The notes beneath the pieces were generated by a model that was given only the letters and a program-made list of their open reading frames with translations, was not told where the DNA came from and searched no databases. Source: Halapricum salinum (GTDB taxonomy: Archaea > Halobacteriota > Halobacteria > Halobacteriales > Haloarculaceae). From it: DNA of 64,000 bases. This document shows, piece after piece, positions 24,491 through 33,870 of the stretch. Location of the stretch: contig NZ_CP031310.1 of NCBI RefSeq assembly GCF_004799665.1, forward strand, positions 1,418,887-1,482,886, written 5' to 3'. Numbering within the stretch: position 1 is the stretch's first letter; every line of letters starts with the position of its first letter. Made by a program: the position numbers and the translations under genes.

Positions 24491-25756
24491 CTACGACCCG
24501 CAACCGAATCCGCCACCGCCGGTGTCGGCACCCATGTACTCGATGTCGTTTTTCTTGACCTGATTCGCGTCGAGCTGTGCGAGCTCGGTCAGTTCCTCGT
24601 TGAGCTCCGGATCGATCGAGACCTGCTCGGTCGCCGTGATCTCGCCTTCGGTCCGGCCCTCGATATCCGTTCGCCAGGTGTCGTTCGGCACCGGGTCCTG
24701 CTCGCCGTTGTACTGCTTCCACTGGAACTTCCAGGACCCGTCGTAGAGCGCGACGTCGTCGTACCCGAGGATGCCATCGAGCGCGAAGAACGCGAGCGTC
24801 CCCTTGAAGCCGCTGTGACACAGCGTGACGATCTGATCGCCGTCTTCGACGTCGTCGTAGCCGAAGACGTGGTCCTCGATCTCGCCGGCGGACTTCCACG
24901 GGACGGATTCGGTGAACATCCCGTCCGTGTAGCTCGCCGGCGGGTCGAGGACGCTGCCCGCGATCTTCGCGTCCTGGTCCGGGCCGCGAAGGTCGAGGAT
25001 CGACGCGTCGCTCTCGCCGGCGTTCCTGGCGTCGACCAGCTGGATCATCTCGTTGAGGCCCTTCCGCAGCTCGTAGTTGGGCGTCTCGAAGTCCTCGACG
25101 GGATAGTTGCTCTCGGGGACCTCGGGCGTCTCGTAGACCAGCTTGTCCGCCTCCTCGTAGGCGGTCGGACCACCGTCCAGCACTTTCACCCGTTCGCGGG
25201 GGAAGCCCCAGTACCGGAGCGTCCAGTACGCCCGGGCGTTGTACATCGGAATGTCCCCGGAGAGCACGACCACAGTGTTCGGACCGACGCCCGCGCTCTG
25301 GATGACCTCGTCGATGACCGACCCGGACGGGACGAGCTTCTGGGCTTCGCCGAGGCCGTCGACGCGAGTCTCCGTGAGCGTGGCCGGCCCCTCGCTGTCC
25401 TCGGTAGACCACTTGACTGCACCGGGGACGTGCCCGCCATCGTAGTTGCTCGCGTCGACTCTGAGCACGACGGCGCGATCCTCGTAGACGTCGTCCGTGT
25501 TGACGATCCCGGCGTCCACCCACTCCTTCAGGGTCGCGGGCTGGATCAGCGCGCTCTCGGTGTCGGTCGGATCGGGTCGGTCGAGCGACGGTTCGGTCGT
25601 CTGTTGCGGTTCGGTCGTGGTCGTCGACGTCGTCGTGGTGTCCTGTGGGTCGGTGGTCGCGTCGCCATCGCCGCCGCCACCACAGCCAGCGATCGCGGCG
25701 ACACCTGCAGCACTGGACAGCGCGAGGAACTTTCGACGGTCGAGCGTTCGTTCCAT
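24491..25756 (-). CDS. Secreted rhodanese-type sulfurtransferase (Tat lipoprotein) with Gly-Cys tail
   Basis: 421 aa. The Tat signal LDRRKFLALS ends in lipobox AIAGC (C25) and is followed by a Thr-rich linker. Two rhodanese domains follow; the second has the active-site loop LCHSGFKG with the catalytic Cys near residue 313. The protein ends in GGGGFGCGS, a flexible glycine tail with a lone cysteine. It would move sulfane sulfur outside the membrane, perhaps to or from the PsrA-like enzyme encoded next. Its promoter is nearly duplicated from that operon. Confidence 0.9.
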   Translation of the reverse strand: MERTLDRRKFLALSSAAGVAAIAGCGGGGDGDATTDPQDTTTTSTTTTEPQQTTEPSLDRPDPTDTESALIQPATLKEWVDAGIVNTDDVYEDRAVVLRVDASNYDGGHVPGAVKWSTEDSEGPATLTETRVDGLGEAQKLVPSGSVIDEVIQSAGVGPNTVVVLSGDIPMYNARAYWTLRYWGFPRERVKVLDGGPTAYEEADKLVYETPEVPESNYPVEDFETPNYELRKGLNEMIQLVDARNAGESDASILDLRGPDQDAKIAGSVLDPPASYTDGMFTESVPWKSAGEIEDHVFGYDDVEDGDQIVTLCHSGFKGTLAFFALDGILGYDDVALYDGSWKFQWKQYNGEQDPVPNDTWRTDIEGRTEGEITATEQVSIDPELNEELTELAQLDANQVKKNDIEYMGADTGGGGFGCGS

Positions 25757-25817
25757 ACCTGTAGAGAACGGCTCGGACGGGATTGACCTACCTCTGGATA
25801 AATTCAGGCTTTATATA
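25756..25817 (-). promoter_or_regulatory. Promoter and leader of the rhodanese gene (copy 2 of a shared element)
   Basis: The minus-strand TATATAAA box (25810-25817) followed by GCCTGAATTTATCC, and a leader containing GTCCGAG and CTCTACAGGTATGG, match the element before the molybdoenzyme operon. Box-to-ATG distance is 54 bp in both. The predicted 5' leader is about 30 nt. Confidence 0.65.
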
Positions 25818-25870
25818 CTCCGGACGTCCGACTCCGAAGGTTCGAAGGAAGCGATCGCAAGAGAAACCGA

Positions 25871-26530
25871 TCACTCGACGTTGTCCCAGCAATCACACTC
25901 GACAGAAAGCTGCCGGAGGACGTTCCCTTCCGCCCGTCGGAGACGCTGTGACAGCGCCGAGGTGGAGATACCGATCCGATCGGCCAGTTCGGCCAGCGAC
26001 ACGTCGGCGTCCGGGTCGTAATACCCCATCTCCTGGGCATGATAGACGGCCTCGCGCTGCTTTCGGGTGAGCGCGGAGATATCGACCGAGCAGTCCTCGT
26101 TGAACTCCGACCGCTCTGTCGAGACGATACTCTTGAGTGATACGTTGTCACAGATCGACTGGATATCGCTCACGAGATCGGCGACAGCCTGGGTGTCGGC
26201 GACGTAGGTCTCGACGACGAACGATCCCTCGTTGATCTCCCTGTAGCGCGGGAGACAGCCGTGTTTGCTGAACACCTTTCCGGGGCAGTGTTCACAGAGG
26301 TGGTTTTCGAAGTACTGGGTCGCGATCCCTTCGTCCGCTGGATCGCGCACCACTGCGTCGACGTTACAGGCCTCCTCGTCGAGGCGCACGTCGATCCCGA
26401 TGACCTCACCGTCCATGTGGTCTAGCCGGCAAGGGCCGCCGCGCTCGATCTCCATGACGACCCGCATCTCCCGGTCTTCGACTGGCGGGTCTATCTGAGC
26501 GTTTTCCTTCCCGATCCGGTTGAGCGCCAT
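25871..26530 (-). CDS. Bat/DmsR-like regulator with Cys-rich sensor region
   Basis: 219 aa from the ATG at 26530 (an ATG at 26467 would start at MRVVMEIE). The N-terminal half carries several cysteines ([28 protein letters not shown]) that could hold a metal or Fe-S cluster. The C-terminal HTH_10 reads [39 protein letters not shown]. Similar haloarchaeal proteins control DMSO reductase operons. It lies just upstream of the rhodanese gene, so it is the leading candidate for the shared promoter element. A TATTTGA box about 27 bp before the start suggests a leaderless mRNA. Confidence 0.82.
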   Translation of the reverse strand: MALNRIGKENAQIDPPVEDREMRVVMEIERGGPCRLDHMDGEVIGIDVRLDEEACNVDAVVRDPADEGIATQYFENHLCEHCPGKVFSKHGCLPRYREINEGSFVVETYVADTQAVADLVSDIQSICDNVSLKSIVSTERSEFNEDCSVDISALTRKQREAVYHAQEMGYYDPDADVSLAELADRIGISTSALSQRLRRAEGNVLRQLSVECDCWDNVE

Positions 26531-26645
26531 GTTCGCTCTTTCGGGTTCGCCACTCAAATAGTTCGACTCGTTTCTCACCGAATGGAAACATCGACAGGGC
26601 GACTCGACCGAGATGTTTTCGTAGGCGACGCGAGAACGCCGGGGT

Positions 26646-26996
26646 ATGAATCGCAACGGTATCCTCGCCGGCGTCGTCCTCGCGGCGCTGGCCGGCGGCG
26701 GGACGTACGCTCTCGGCGCGAATCTGCTCACTGTGGGTGCACTCGCGTTCGTCGCGGTCATCGCGGGCGTGCTGACCGTCGAGTTCCGTCATCAATTGCC
26801 GGGTCGTGGGACCAGTTCACGCGCTTCGTGGTGGAACAGCGGCTGGACGGCGACGACCATTCTGGCGGTGTTTTTCGGCGTCAACACGACGTTGCCACTC
26901 GCGCTGGACACGCGACTCGCCCTCCAGTTGCTCGTGCTCGGCGTCGGCTGGAACGGGCTCATGTTCGGGCTCGCGATCGCCGACGCCCAATCGTAG
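26646..26996 (+). CDS. Four-helix membrane protein, unknown function
   Basis: 116 aa with hydrophobic segments at ~6-25, 28-45, 68-85 and 90-112 and a short basic loop [20 protein letters not shown]. No motif suggests a function. It sits 54 bp before hisI on the same strand. Confidence 0.65.
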   Translation: MNRNGILAGVVLAALAGGGTYALGANLLTVGALAFVAVIAGVLTVEFRHQLPGRGTSSRASWWNSGWTATTILAVFFGVNTTLPLALDTRLALQLLVLGVGWNGLMFGLAIADAQS

Positions 26997-27049
26997 TCTC
27001 GACTTCTCGACGCAAAAGGCCTATGCGGGGCTGTGCCGACGGTAGTCAT

Positions 27050-27424
27050 ATGAGCGACGACGTCCCCGACCTCGCCTTCGACGAGACCGATCGCCTCCCC
27101 GCGATCGCACAGGACGCCGACTCGGGCGAGGTACTCATGCTCGCGTACGTCACGCCCGAGGCCGTCGAGCGGACTCGCGAGACCGGCCGAGCGCACTATT
27201 ACTCCCGGAGCCGAGAGGAGCTGTGGGAGAAGGGCGCGACCAGCGGCCACGTCCAGCACGTCCGGGAGATCCGAGTCGACTGTGACGGCGACACCTTGCT
27301 GTACCTGGTCGACCAGGAGGGTGGGGCCTGTCACACCGGCTACGAGAGCTGTTTCTACCGGACGATCGACGGCGAGGTCGTCGGCGAGCAGGTGTTCGAC
27401 CCCGAGGCCGTCTACGATGAGTAA
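27050..27424 (+). CDS. hisI: Phosphoribosyl-AMP cyclohydrolase
   Basis: Opens the adenine ring of phosphoribosyl-AMP in histidine synthesis. 124 aa, the usual single-domain archaeal length. It contains [41 protein letters not shown] and the zinc ligands VDCDGDTLL and [14 protein letters not shown]. The ATG at 27050 gives the standard N-terminus. The next gene overlaps its stop. Other his genes are not nearby. Confidence 0.96.
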   Translation: MSDDVPDLAFDETDRLPAIAQDADSGEVLMLAYVTPEAVERTRETGRAHYYSRSREELWEKGATSGHVQHVREIRVDCDGDTLLYLVDQEGGACHTGYESCFYRTIDGEVVGEQVFDPEAVYDE

Positions 27425-28571
27425 GTCGGCTGCCGACAGCGAGGTCGAAGACCTCGTGCGGACCCTCCAGCGCCGCGCCAGCGCCTACGAGGAGGCCTGC
27501 GACCGCGTCGAAGAAGCCGGCGAGCAACGCCTGCAGCGCCTGCAGGAACACTACGAGGAAATCACGGGGTTGTTCAGCACGTACGAGTCCCGGATCGTCA
27601 GCGACGGCGAGGGAGAGGTCGACATGGAGGCGTTCATCGAGTACCAGGACGAACTGGCGCACTTCTTCGATCACCTGCCCGAGGACCTGCCCCACCGCGA
27701 GGACTTCGAGGCCGTCGACGAGATGATGCACGAGCGCTATCTCAAGACGACCGACTTCGAGGCCGCCCGCGATTCGCTCTCGGAGGTCGCGGCACTGGTC
27801 GAACGCCTCGACGAACGCGAGCGGACCCGCGAGCGACTTCGCGAGGTCCGCCGGGATATCGAACTCGAATTGAAGGAGATCGACGACCGGATCGACCACC
27901 ACGAGCGACTGGTCGAACTCGGCGCGGCCGATCTGGACGCCCCGGTCGAGCAGTTGCGCGACCCCATCGAGACCTACGACGACGCCGTCTCGGCGGCCTT
28001 CGAGACGTTCACCAGCGAGTCCAGCACCCGCGAAGTGCTCGCGTTCGTCGAATCGACCGCCGCCTTCCCACTCGTCACGTATCGCCAGCCGCCCGCGGAC
28101 CTCGCGGCGTACGTCGACTCGGCCGACGCCGGCGCGGAGACGATCTCGAAATTGCTCGAATACGCCGACTACTCGGCCTCGAAACTCGACCACTACGTCG
28201 ACGACGCCCGCGAACTCAAGCGCAACGTCGCGACCCACCGCACCTACCTCAAACGGCTGGACGTCGACCCCTTGACGATCGGCTGGCCACCGCCGACCGC
28301 CGAGGCACTCCGCTTTCGCTGTCGCGAACTCCTCTCGGTCGTCGCCCGCTTCGACCCCGACGAGTCGGTGCTCGCGGCGCTTCGGACGGTTCGCGAAGCG
28401 ACGCGACGCGAGGACTACGAACGGCTGCGCGACAGCGCCGTCGCTCGCGAGCGACTCGACGCCGACGAACGAGAACGCCTCAAAAACGGTGAGGTCGAGC
28501 GGGAACTACAGGACCTTCGCGAGCGGCGCGACCGCCTCGCCGAGGCGCTCGAAGAACACGATCCGGTCTGA
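27417..28571 (+). CDS. Coiled-coil protein of unknown function (DUF7118-like)
   Basis: 384 aa, starting ATG at 27417 and overlapping hisI by 8 bp. Rich in Glu/Arg/Leu with long heptad-like stretches (residues ~5-60, 115-170, 345-384) around a globular middle with [24 protein letters not shown]. Cytoplasmic, no signal or enzyme motif. The coil layout resembles SMC-like or scaffold proteins but no ATPase is present. The family name is from memory and uncertain. Confidence 0.72.
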   Translation: MSKSAADSEVEDLVRTLQRRASAYEEACDRVEEAGEQRLQRLQEHYEEITGLFSTYESRIVSDGEGEVDMEAFIEYQDELAHFFDHLPEDLPHREDFEAVDEMMHERYLKTTDFEAARDSLSEVAALVERLDERERTRERLREVRRDIELELKEIDDRIDHHERLVELGAADLDAPVEQLRDPIETYDDAVSAAFETFTSESSTREVLAFVESTAAFPLVTYRQPPADLAAYVDSADAGAETISKLLEYADYSASKLDHYVDDARELKRNVATHRTYLKRLDVDPLTIGWPPPTAEALRFRCRELLSVVARFDPDESVLAALRTVREATRREDYERLRDSAVARERLDADERERLKNGEVERELQDLRERRDRLAEALEEHDPV

Positions 28572-28586
28572 GCTGCCGCTCCAGTA

Positions 28587-29966
28587 TTATCGCGTCGCCT
28601 CGGCCGCGGCCGTGACGGACTCTTCCATCAGCGCGGCGAGTTCTTCGGCTCGCTCGCGACTGCGGGCCTCGGCGTAGACCCTGATGAGGGGTTCGGTCCC
28701 GCTGGGGCGGGCCAGCACCCAGCCGTCGTCGAACTCCAGGCGGTAGCCGTCGGTGGTGTTCAGCCCGGCCTCTGACTCGTGAGCGACGGTCTCGATGGCG
28801 TCGATCATCGCCGCGCGCTCGGCTTCGTCGTCGTAGGTGACGTTCACCCGAACGTTGTAGTAGTCGTCGAATAGGGCGGCGACCTCGCTGGCGGACCGGT
28901 CGACGAGTAACTCACAGAACCGCGCCGCGGTGTAGGCCCCGTCCCGGATCGCCCGGTACTCGGGGAAGATGATCCCGCCGTTGCCCTCGCCAGCGATGGG
29001 GACGTCCGTCCCCTCGCGCTGCAGGTCCCTGATCTTGGTCACGATGTGACTGGACCCGATCTGGGTGAGGTAGATCTCCGCGCCGGCTCGCCCCGCGACG
29101 TCGACCAGCCGCTGGGAGGTACTGACAGCCGAGACGACGCCGTCGTTGACGTCGAGTTCGGCCGCCGCCAGCGCCGCCAGCGCCGCGTCGCCCTCGATGA
29201 ACTCACCCTTCTCGTCGACGAAGATCGCCCGATCGGCGTCGCCGTCGTGGGCGATTCCCAGGTCGGCCTCGCTGGTCTCGACCAGCCGCTGCAGATCGCC
29301 GAGGTTGTCCGCGACGGGCTCGGGTTTCCGGCCGGGGAAGTGACCGTCGGGCTGGGCGTTGATCGTCAGGACGTGACAGCCCAGCCGCCGGAAGAACTCC
29401 GGACTCGTGAGCGAGCCTGCACCGTGGCCGGGGTCGATCGCGACAGTGAGATCGGCGGCGGCGATGGTCTCCCGGTCGACGCTGTCGAGGAGCTGCTGGA
29501 CGTAGTCCTCGCGCGCGCCGTCGACCGTCCGGGACTGGCCGATCTCGTTCCACTCACCACGTTCGAATCGCTCGCCGAGCAGGCGCTGTTCGACCCGTTC
29601 GAGCTGGTCGACCGAGAGTTCGATCCCGTCGGGACCGACGAGCTTGATCCCGTTGTGCTGTGGCGGGTTGTGCGAGGCCGTCACGACGAGTGCGGGGATA
29701 GACTCGTCGTCGGCGTAGGCCTGCGCGCCCGGGGTGGGGATCGTCCCGAGGTAGTCGACGTCGAGGCCCACACTCGCGAGGCCGCTCTGTGCGGCGTCGG
29801 CGATCATCCCGCCACTGGTGCGGGTGTCGTGAGCGACCGCGACCCGCGTCGGGCCGTACTCGCTTCGCCAGACTGATCCGGCCGCCATCGCGACCTGCAG
29901 CGCGTACTCGGGGGTCAACGTCTCGTTGACGACCCCGCGAACACCGCTGGACCCGAATACCTTCAT
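28587..29966 (-). CDS. glmM: Phosphoglucosamine mutase / phosphohexomutase
   Basis: 459 aa alpha-D-phosphohexomutase that interconverts sugar 6- and 1-phosphates, supplying UDP-GlcNAc for glycan and S-layer glycosylation. The phosphoserine loop is TASHNPPQHNGIK, the metal loop DGDADRAI, the sugar loop GEGNGG and the phosphate loop RPSGTEPLIRVYAEA. Start MKVFGSSGVRG is canonical. glmM versus phosphomannomutase cannot be settled by eye. Confidence 0.9.
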   Translation of the reverse strand: MKVFGSSGVRGVVNETLTPEYALQVAMAAGSVWRSEYGPTRVAVAHDTRTSGGMIADAAQSGLASVGLDVDYLGTIPTPGAQAYADDESIPALVVTASHNPPQHNGIKLVGPDGIELSVDQLERVEQRLLGERFERGEWNEIGQSRTVDGAREDYVQQLLDSVDRETIAAADLTVAIDPGHGAGSLTSPEFFRRLGCHVLTINAQPDGHFPGRKPEPVADNLGDLQRLVETSEADLGIAHDGDADRAIFVDEKGEFIEGDAALAALAAAELDVNDGVVSAVSTSQRLVDVAGRAGAEIYLTQIGSSHIVTKIRDLQREGTDVPIAGEGNGGIIFPEYRAIRDGAYTAARFCELLVDRSASEVAALFDDYYNVRVNVTYDDEAERAAMIDAIETVAHESEAGLNTTDGYRLEFDDGWVLARPSGTEPLIRVYAEARSRERAEELAALMEESVTAAAEATR

Positions 29967-30041
29967 CTGGTCGGTGCTCGAACGCGCGGGAGCATTAGGA
30001 TTCCGGAGTGCTACCGATCACTATCGAGACCGACTCGCGAT

Positions 30042-30554
30042 TCAAATGTCCCGCGCCGCCGCTTCCAGCTCGTCGTAGTCCGGGAATGCGGGCCACTCGC
30101 CGGCCACCCAGGCGTACTCGATCGTGCGATCGGTGTCGACGACGAATGCCGCCGGTCGCGGTTCGGCGACCCCTTCCATCCCGTCGAGGTCGTGGGCGAT
30201 GCCGAACTGCTCGGCGACGCCGTTGCCGGGGTCGGAGTAGAGCCGATACTCGCCGCCGAGGTCGCGCTCTTCGATCAGGCGCTTGTGGGCGTAGGGCGTC
30301 GCGATCGAGCAGCCGACGACCTGACAGTCGCCCCACTCCCGGCCCGGAAGCTCCTTCCAGACGTACGTCGCCGGGAACGATCCCGCCATGGGATGGAAGA
30401 CCAGGACGACCGGCCTCTCTTCGAGCAGATCCGAGAGCGCGACGCCCTCCCAGTACTCGCTGTTCACGAGCGGGCGCGTGAACTCGGGTACGGTGTCGCC
30501 CGCCTCGACGTGGTCGGTCGATCCGAGGTCGACGACGTCGAATCCGAGGTCCAT
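30042..30554 (-). CDS. Redoxin-domain protein lacking the peroxidatic cysteine
   Basis: 170 aa with an AhpC/TSA thioredoxin fold (VALSDLLEERPVVLVFHPMAGSFPATYVWKEL, then SIATPYAHKRLIEERDLGGEYRLYSDPG). At the loop where peroxiredoxins carry the peroxidatic Cys this protein reads PMAGSFPATYVW with no cysteine. The only two Cys lie in WGDCQVVGCSI. It is therefore probably not a normal peroxidase and may be a thiol-exchange or binding protein. Its ATG overlaps the stop of the adjacent glutaredoxin-like gene. Confidence 0.8.
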   Translation of the reverse strand: MDLGFDVVDLGSTDHVEAGDTVPEFTRPLVNSEYWEGVALSDLLEERPVVLVFHPMAGSFPATYVWKELPGREWGDCQVVGCSIATPYAHKRLIEERDLGGEYRLYSDPGNGVAEQFGIAHDLDGMEGVAEPRPAAFVVDTDRTIEYAWVAGEWPAFPDYDELEAAARDI

Positions 30555-30835
30555 CAGTCGTCACCCCCTGCCTGTGCGCCGTCGCCGTACGTCGACTGGA
30601 TGTACTCGACGATGGCGGCGCTCTCGGACATCGTCACACCCGTGTTCTCGTCGACGATCGCTGGCACTGTTCGCTTGCCTGTGAGGCGCTTGACGACGTT
30701 CCGGTCGGAGTGCATCGGCTCGACGAATCGCGAGCGATAGTCGAGGCCAAGGTCGTCCAGTGTTCGGACGACCCGTTCACAGAACGGACACGCCTGGAGC
30801 CGATACAGCGTGATCGAGGGATTCGAGGATGGCAT
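30554..30835 (-). CDS. Glutaredoxin / GST N-terminal domain protein
   Basis: 93 aa thioredoxin-fold protein with active site ACPFCERV, the cis-proline segment KRTVPAIVDEN, and SESAAIVEYI typical of the GST N-domain subgroup. Probably a disulfide or thiol reductant. Overlaps the redoxin gene by one base, so the pair is co-translated and may form one redox system. A paralogue is at 63608. Confidence 0.88.
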   Translation of the reverse strand: MPSSNPSITLYRLQACPFCERVVRTLDDLGLDYRSRFVEPMHSDRNVVKRLTGKRTVPAIVDENTGVTMSESAAIVEYIQSTYGDGAQAGGDD

Positions 30836-30964
30836 CGACGGTCGTTGGAGTCGCGGGCGGCTAAGTGTGTCGCCGAAATACGGCTATCGTTCGTCACAGA
30901 CTGACCGTCTGCCCGGTCTGCGCACAAAAGAGTTAATTTTACCCCACTGGAACAACCGGTGTTG

Positions 30965-32401
30965 ATGGGTATACCTGTGCTCTCGATAGCGTCACTGGCC
31001 GTTCCGGACGTGGGGTTAGGCGTCGCCTCGACTGCGGCGGCCGAGACGGTGCTCTACACCGTCCCGTTCGTCGGCGTCGAGGTCAACCGGGCGACGGTCG
31101 CGATCCTCGGGACAGTCACGATCCTCGTGCTCATCGGATTATCGGCGTTTTTCTCCTCCTCGGAGATCGCCATGTTCTCGCTGGCGAAACACCGCGTCGA
31201 GTCGATGGTCGAGGAAGGACGGCCCGGCGCTCGGCGGATCAAACACCTCAAAGACGATCCCCACCGGCTGCTGGTGACGATCCTCGTCGGCAACAACCTC
31301 GTCAATATCGCGATGTCCTCGATCGCGACGGGGCTGTTCGGGCTGTATCTCAGCCAGGGCCAGGCCGTCATCGCGGCGACATTCGGGATCACCGCGCTCG
31401 TCCTCCTCTTCGGGGAGAGCGCGCCCAAGTCCTACGCGGTCGAGAACACCGAGTCGTGGGCGCTGTCGATCGCCCGGCCGCTGCAGTGGTCCGAGAAACT
31501 CCTGTTGCCGCTGATCGTCCTGTTCGATTACCTGACACGGATCGTCAACAAGGTGACCGGTGGCCGCTCGGCCATCGAGAGCACCTACGTCACGCGCGAC
31601 GAGATCCGCAACATGATCAAGACCGGCGAGCGCGAGGGCGTCCTCGACGAGGAGGAACGCGAGATGCTCCAGCGCACCCTCCGGTTCAACAAGACCATCG
31701 CCAAGGAGGTCATGACGCCGCGCCTGGACATGACCGCCGTCTCGAAAGACGCCGACATCGCGGAAGCCATCGAGACGTGTATCCAGAGCGGGCACGCCCG
31801 TCTGCCAGTCTACGAGAGTAGTCTGGACAACATCATCGGCGTCGTCCACATCCGCGACCTCGTGCGTGATCTCAACTACGGCGAGAACGAGGAACTCGAA
31901 CTCGAAGACCTGATCGAGCCGACGCTACACGTTCCCGAGAGCAAGAACGTCGACGAACTGCTCGCGGAGATGCGCGAGAACCGCATGCACATGGTGATCG
32001 TCATCGACGAGTTCGGGACGACCGAGGGGCTCGTGACGATGGAAGACCTGACCGAGGAGATCGTCGGCGAGATCCTGGAGGGCGGCGAGGAAGAGCCGAT
32101 CGAGTTCCTCGACGAGGACACCGCCTCGGTCAAAGGCGAGGTCAACATCGAAGAGGTCAACGAGGCCCTTGGGATCGACATCCCCGAGGGCGAGGAGTTC
32201 GAGACGCTCGCCGGCTTCATCTTCAACCGGGTCGGCCGGCTGGTCGAGGAGGGCGAAGTCATCGAGTACGACGACGTCGAGATCCGGGTCGAACAGGTCG
32301 AGAACACCCGTATCATGAAGGCCCGGATCACGCGCCTCCACGAGGACGAAGACGAACCGGAGACGCTCGACACAGAAGAGCAAGATGCGACGACGGAATG
32401 A
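30965..32401 (+). CDS. CNNM/CorC-type transporter (HlyC/CorC family) with CBS domains
   Basis: 478 aa from the ATG at 30965; an AATTTTA box about 27 bp upstream supports a leaderless start. An N-terminal DUF21 membrane domain (GLSAFFSSSEIAMFSLAKHRVE) is followed by two CBS domains (MTPRLDMTAVSKDADIAEAI; FLDE/TTEGLVTMEDLTEEIVGEI) and a CorC_HlyC C-terminal domain. Such proteins bind Mg-ATP and move Mg2+ or related ions. Confidence 0.92.
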   Translation: MGIPVLSIASLAVPDVGLGVASTAAAETVLYTVPFVGVEVNRATVAILGTVTILVLIGLSAFFSSSEIAMFSLAKHRVESMVEEGRPGARRIKHLKDDPHRLLVTILVGNNLVNIAMSSIATGLFGLYLSQGQAVIAATFGITALVLLFGESAPKSYAVENTESWALSIARPLQWSEKLLLPLIVLFDYLTRIVNKVTGGRSAIESTYVTRDEIRNMIKTGEREGVLDEEEREMLQRTLRFNKTIAKEVMTPRLDMTAVSKDADIAEAIETCIQSGHARLPVYESSLDNIIGVVHIRDLVRDLNYGENEELELEDLIEPTLHVPESKNVDELLAEMRENRMHMVIVIDEFGTTEGLVTMEDLTEEIVGEILEGGEEEPIEFLDEDTASVKGEVNIEEVNEALGIDIPEGEEFETLAGFIFNRVGRLVEEGEVIEYDDVEIRVEQVENTRIMKARITRLHEDEDEPETLDTEEQDATTE

Positions 32402-32413
32402 CCCGTCGGCGGA

Positions 32414-33610
32414 TCATCCCAGAACTGTCGTCCAGACCGTGAACAGTCCGTAGCCCAGTCCCAGCGCGATCGCCAGCGAGGCGATCCACGCCAGCACCGT
32501 CTTGCCCATCTTCTCGCCGCTGACTTCCCCATCGCCAGCGGCCGCGCCGCTCCCGATGATCGCACTGACGATGATCTCGTTGAACGAGACGGGAATCCCC
32601 AGGAAGACGGCCGTCTGGGCGATGGCGAAACTGGGGATGAGCGCGGCGATCGACCGCCGGGGGCCGAGCGAGGAGTAGTCCTGGGCCAGCGCCTTGATCA
32701 TCCGCGGTGCGCCCGTCCACGAGCCCGCGAGCAGACCGATCCCGCCGAAGACGAGCACGAGTTCCAGCGCGACTTCGACGCCCGTGTCGGGGCCGAGCAG
32801 TGGCAAGAGGGGGCCGATCGCCAGTCCGACCTGACTGCCGCCGGCCGAGAAGGCGACCAGTCCGCCGAGCGCGAGCAGGAAGTGTCGCTGCCCTGCGTCG
32901 GGATCGCCGCTGAGGTCGTAGTAGAGCAGTCCGGCGACCAGTGTCGCGAGAACGAGTGAGACGCCGAGCTGGCCGGCGATCCCCGGCGATCCCACGGCTC
33001 CGGCGATCTCGGCGGCGATCGAGGCCTGCTCGCCGGGATCTCCCAGCAGAACGAACCGGACGTTCGCCAGCAACAGGCCGACGAGCCCCGCGAGCACGGG
33101 GACCGCGACGGTCTCGGGGACGCGTTCGTCCCGAAGGGTCTTTGCGACGCCGTAGGCGATCCCGCCGCCCACGAACGGGACGGCGACCCACAGGGCGACG
33201 ATCTCCTGGTACTTCGCCCAGGCGGGCGCGCCACCGGCTGCCAGCCCGACGCCGACGACCGCGCCCGTGACGGTGAACGCAGTCGCGATCGGATAGCCGG
33301 CGAAGACGCCGATGGCGACCAGCCCGGCCGCCAGCAAGAGCGCGAGCGTCGCGCCCACTGGCGAGAGCGTGACGCCGCCGGCGATGAGTTCCTGACCGAC
33401 GGCTTCCGAGACGTTCGCGCCCTGGAGGACCGCGCCCGCGAATCCGAGAATCCCGACCAGAAAGCCGGCCCGCATGACCGAAATCGCGTTCGCCCCCACG
33501 GCTGGGGCGAAGGGTGTCGACCCAGAGGAGCCCGCGCCGATCGCCCACGCCATGAACAGACTCGCCAGTGCTGCGACGAGCAGCGTCGCCAGCAGCGTCG
33601 CCTCAACCAT
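32414..33610 (-). CDS. PiT family inorganic phosphate permease, second copy
   Basis: 398 aa with about ten helices. Signature halves read AWAIGAGSSGSTPFAPAVGA near residue 22 and LVAFSAGGSQVGLAIGPLLP near 245. It differs from the gene at 15019: G-S instead of N in parts of the signature and a long central linker. It may therefore prefer another oxyanion such as sulfate (inference). Faces the CNNM gene tail-to-tail. Confidence 0.88.
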   Translation of the reverse strand: MVEATLLATLLVAALASLFMAWAIGAGSSGSTPFAPAVGANAISVMRAGFLVGILGFAGAVLQGANVSEAVGQELIAGGVTLSPVGATLALLLAAGLVAIGVFAGYPIATAFTVTGAVVGVGLAAGGAPAWAKYQEIVALWVAVPFVGGGIAYGVAKTLRDERVPETVAVPVLAGLVGLLLANVRFVLLGDPGEQASIAAEIAGAVGSPGIAGQLGVSLVLATLVAGLLYYDLSGDPDAGQRHFLLALGGLVAFSAGGSQVGLAIGPLLPLLGPDTGVEVALELVLVFGGIGLLAGSWTGAPRMIKALAQDYSSLGPRRSIAALIPSFAIAQTAVFLGIPVSFNEIIVSAIIGSGAAAGDGEVSGEKMGKTVLAWIASLAIALGLGYGLFTVWTTVLG

Positions 33611-33704
33611 CTGCTCGACTCTTGTGTGTGGGTGGTGAATAGCCTACCGACTGGCAGCCATACTTTTTTATTCGAACACAACTACTGAAACAACTGGGGG
33701 AGAT

Positions 33705-33860
33705 ATGGGAATCATTCAGGGGATTCGACGCCATCTCAGGGGGTCGGACGACGCCGAGGGCGAGTACGAGTGTCGCAACTGCGGGGCACGCTACGAGCGA
33801 CGGCGACAGGTCTGTCCGGCGTGTGAGAGCTATCGGATCGAACGGAGCGAATGGCGGTGA
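33705..33860 (+). CDS. 51-residue zinc-ribbon protein
   Basis: Starts ATG at 33705. MGIIQGIRRHLRGSDDAEG is followed by one treble-clef or rubredoxin-like knuckle pair ECRNCGARYERRRQVCPACES. Haloarchaea encode many such zinc-finger micro-proteins, some shown elsewhere to affect stress tolerance or biofilm. A TTTTTTATT element near 33663 is the likely promoter. Divergent from the PiT gene. Confidence 0.75.
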   Translation: MGIIQGIRRHLRGSDDAEGEYECRNCGARYERRRQVCPACESYRIERSEWR

Positions 33861-33870
33861 TCGCGGCCCG

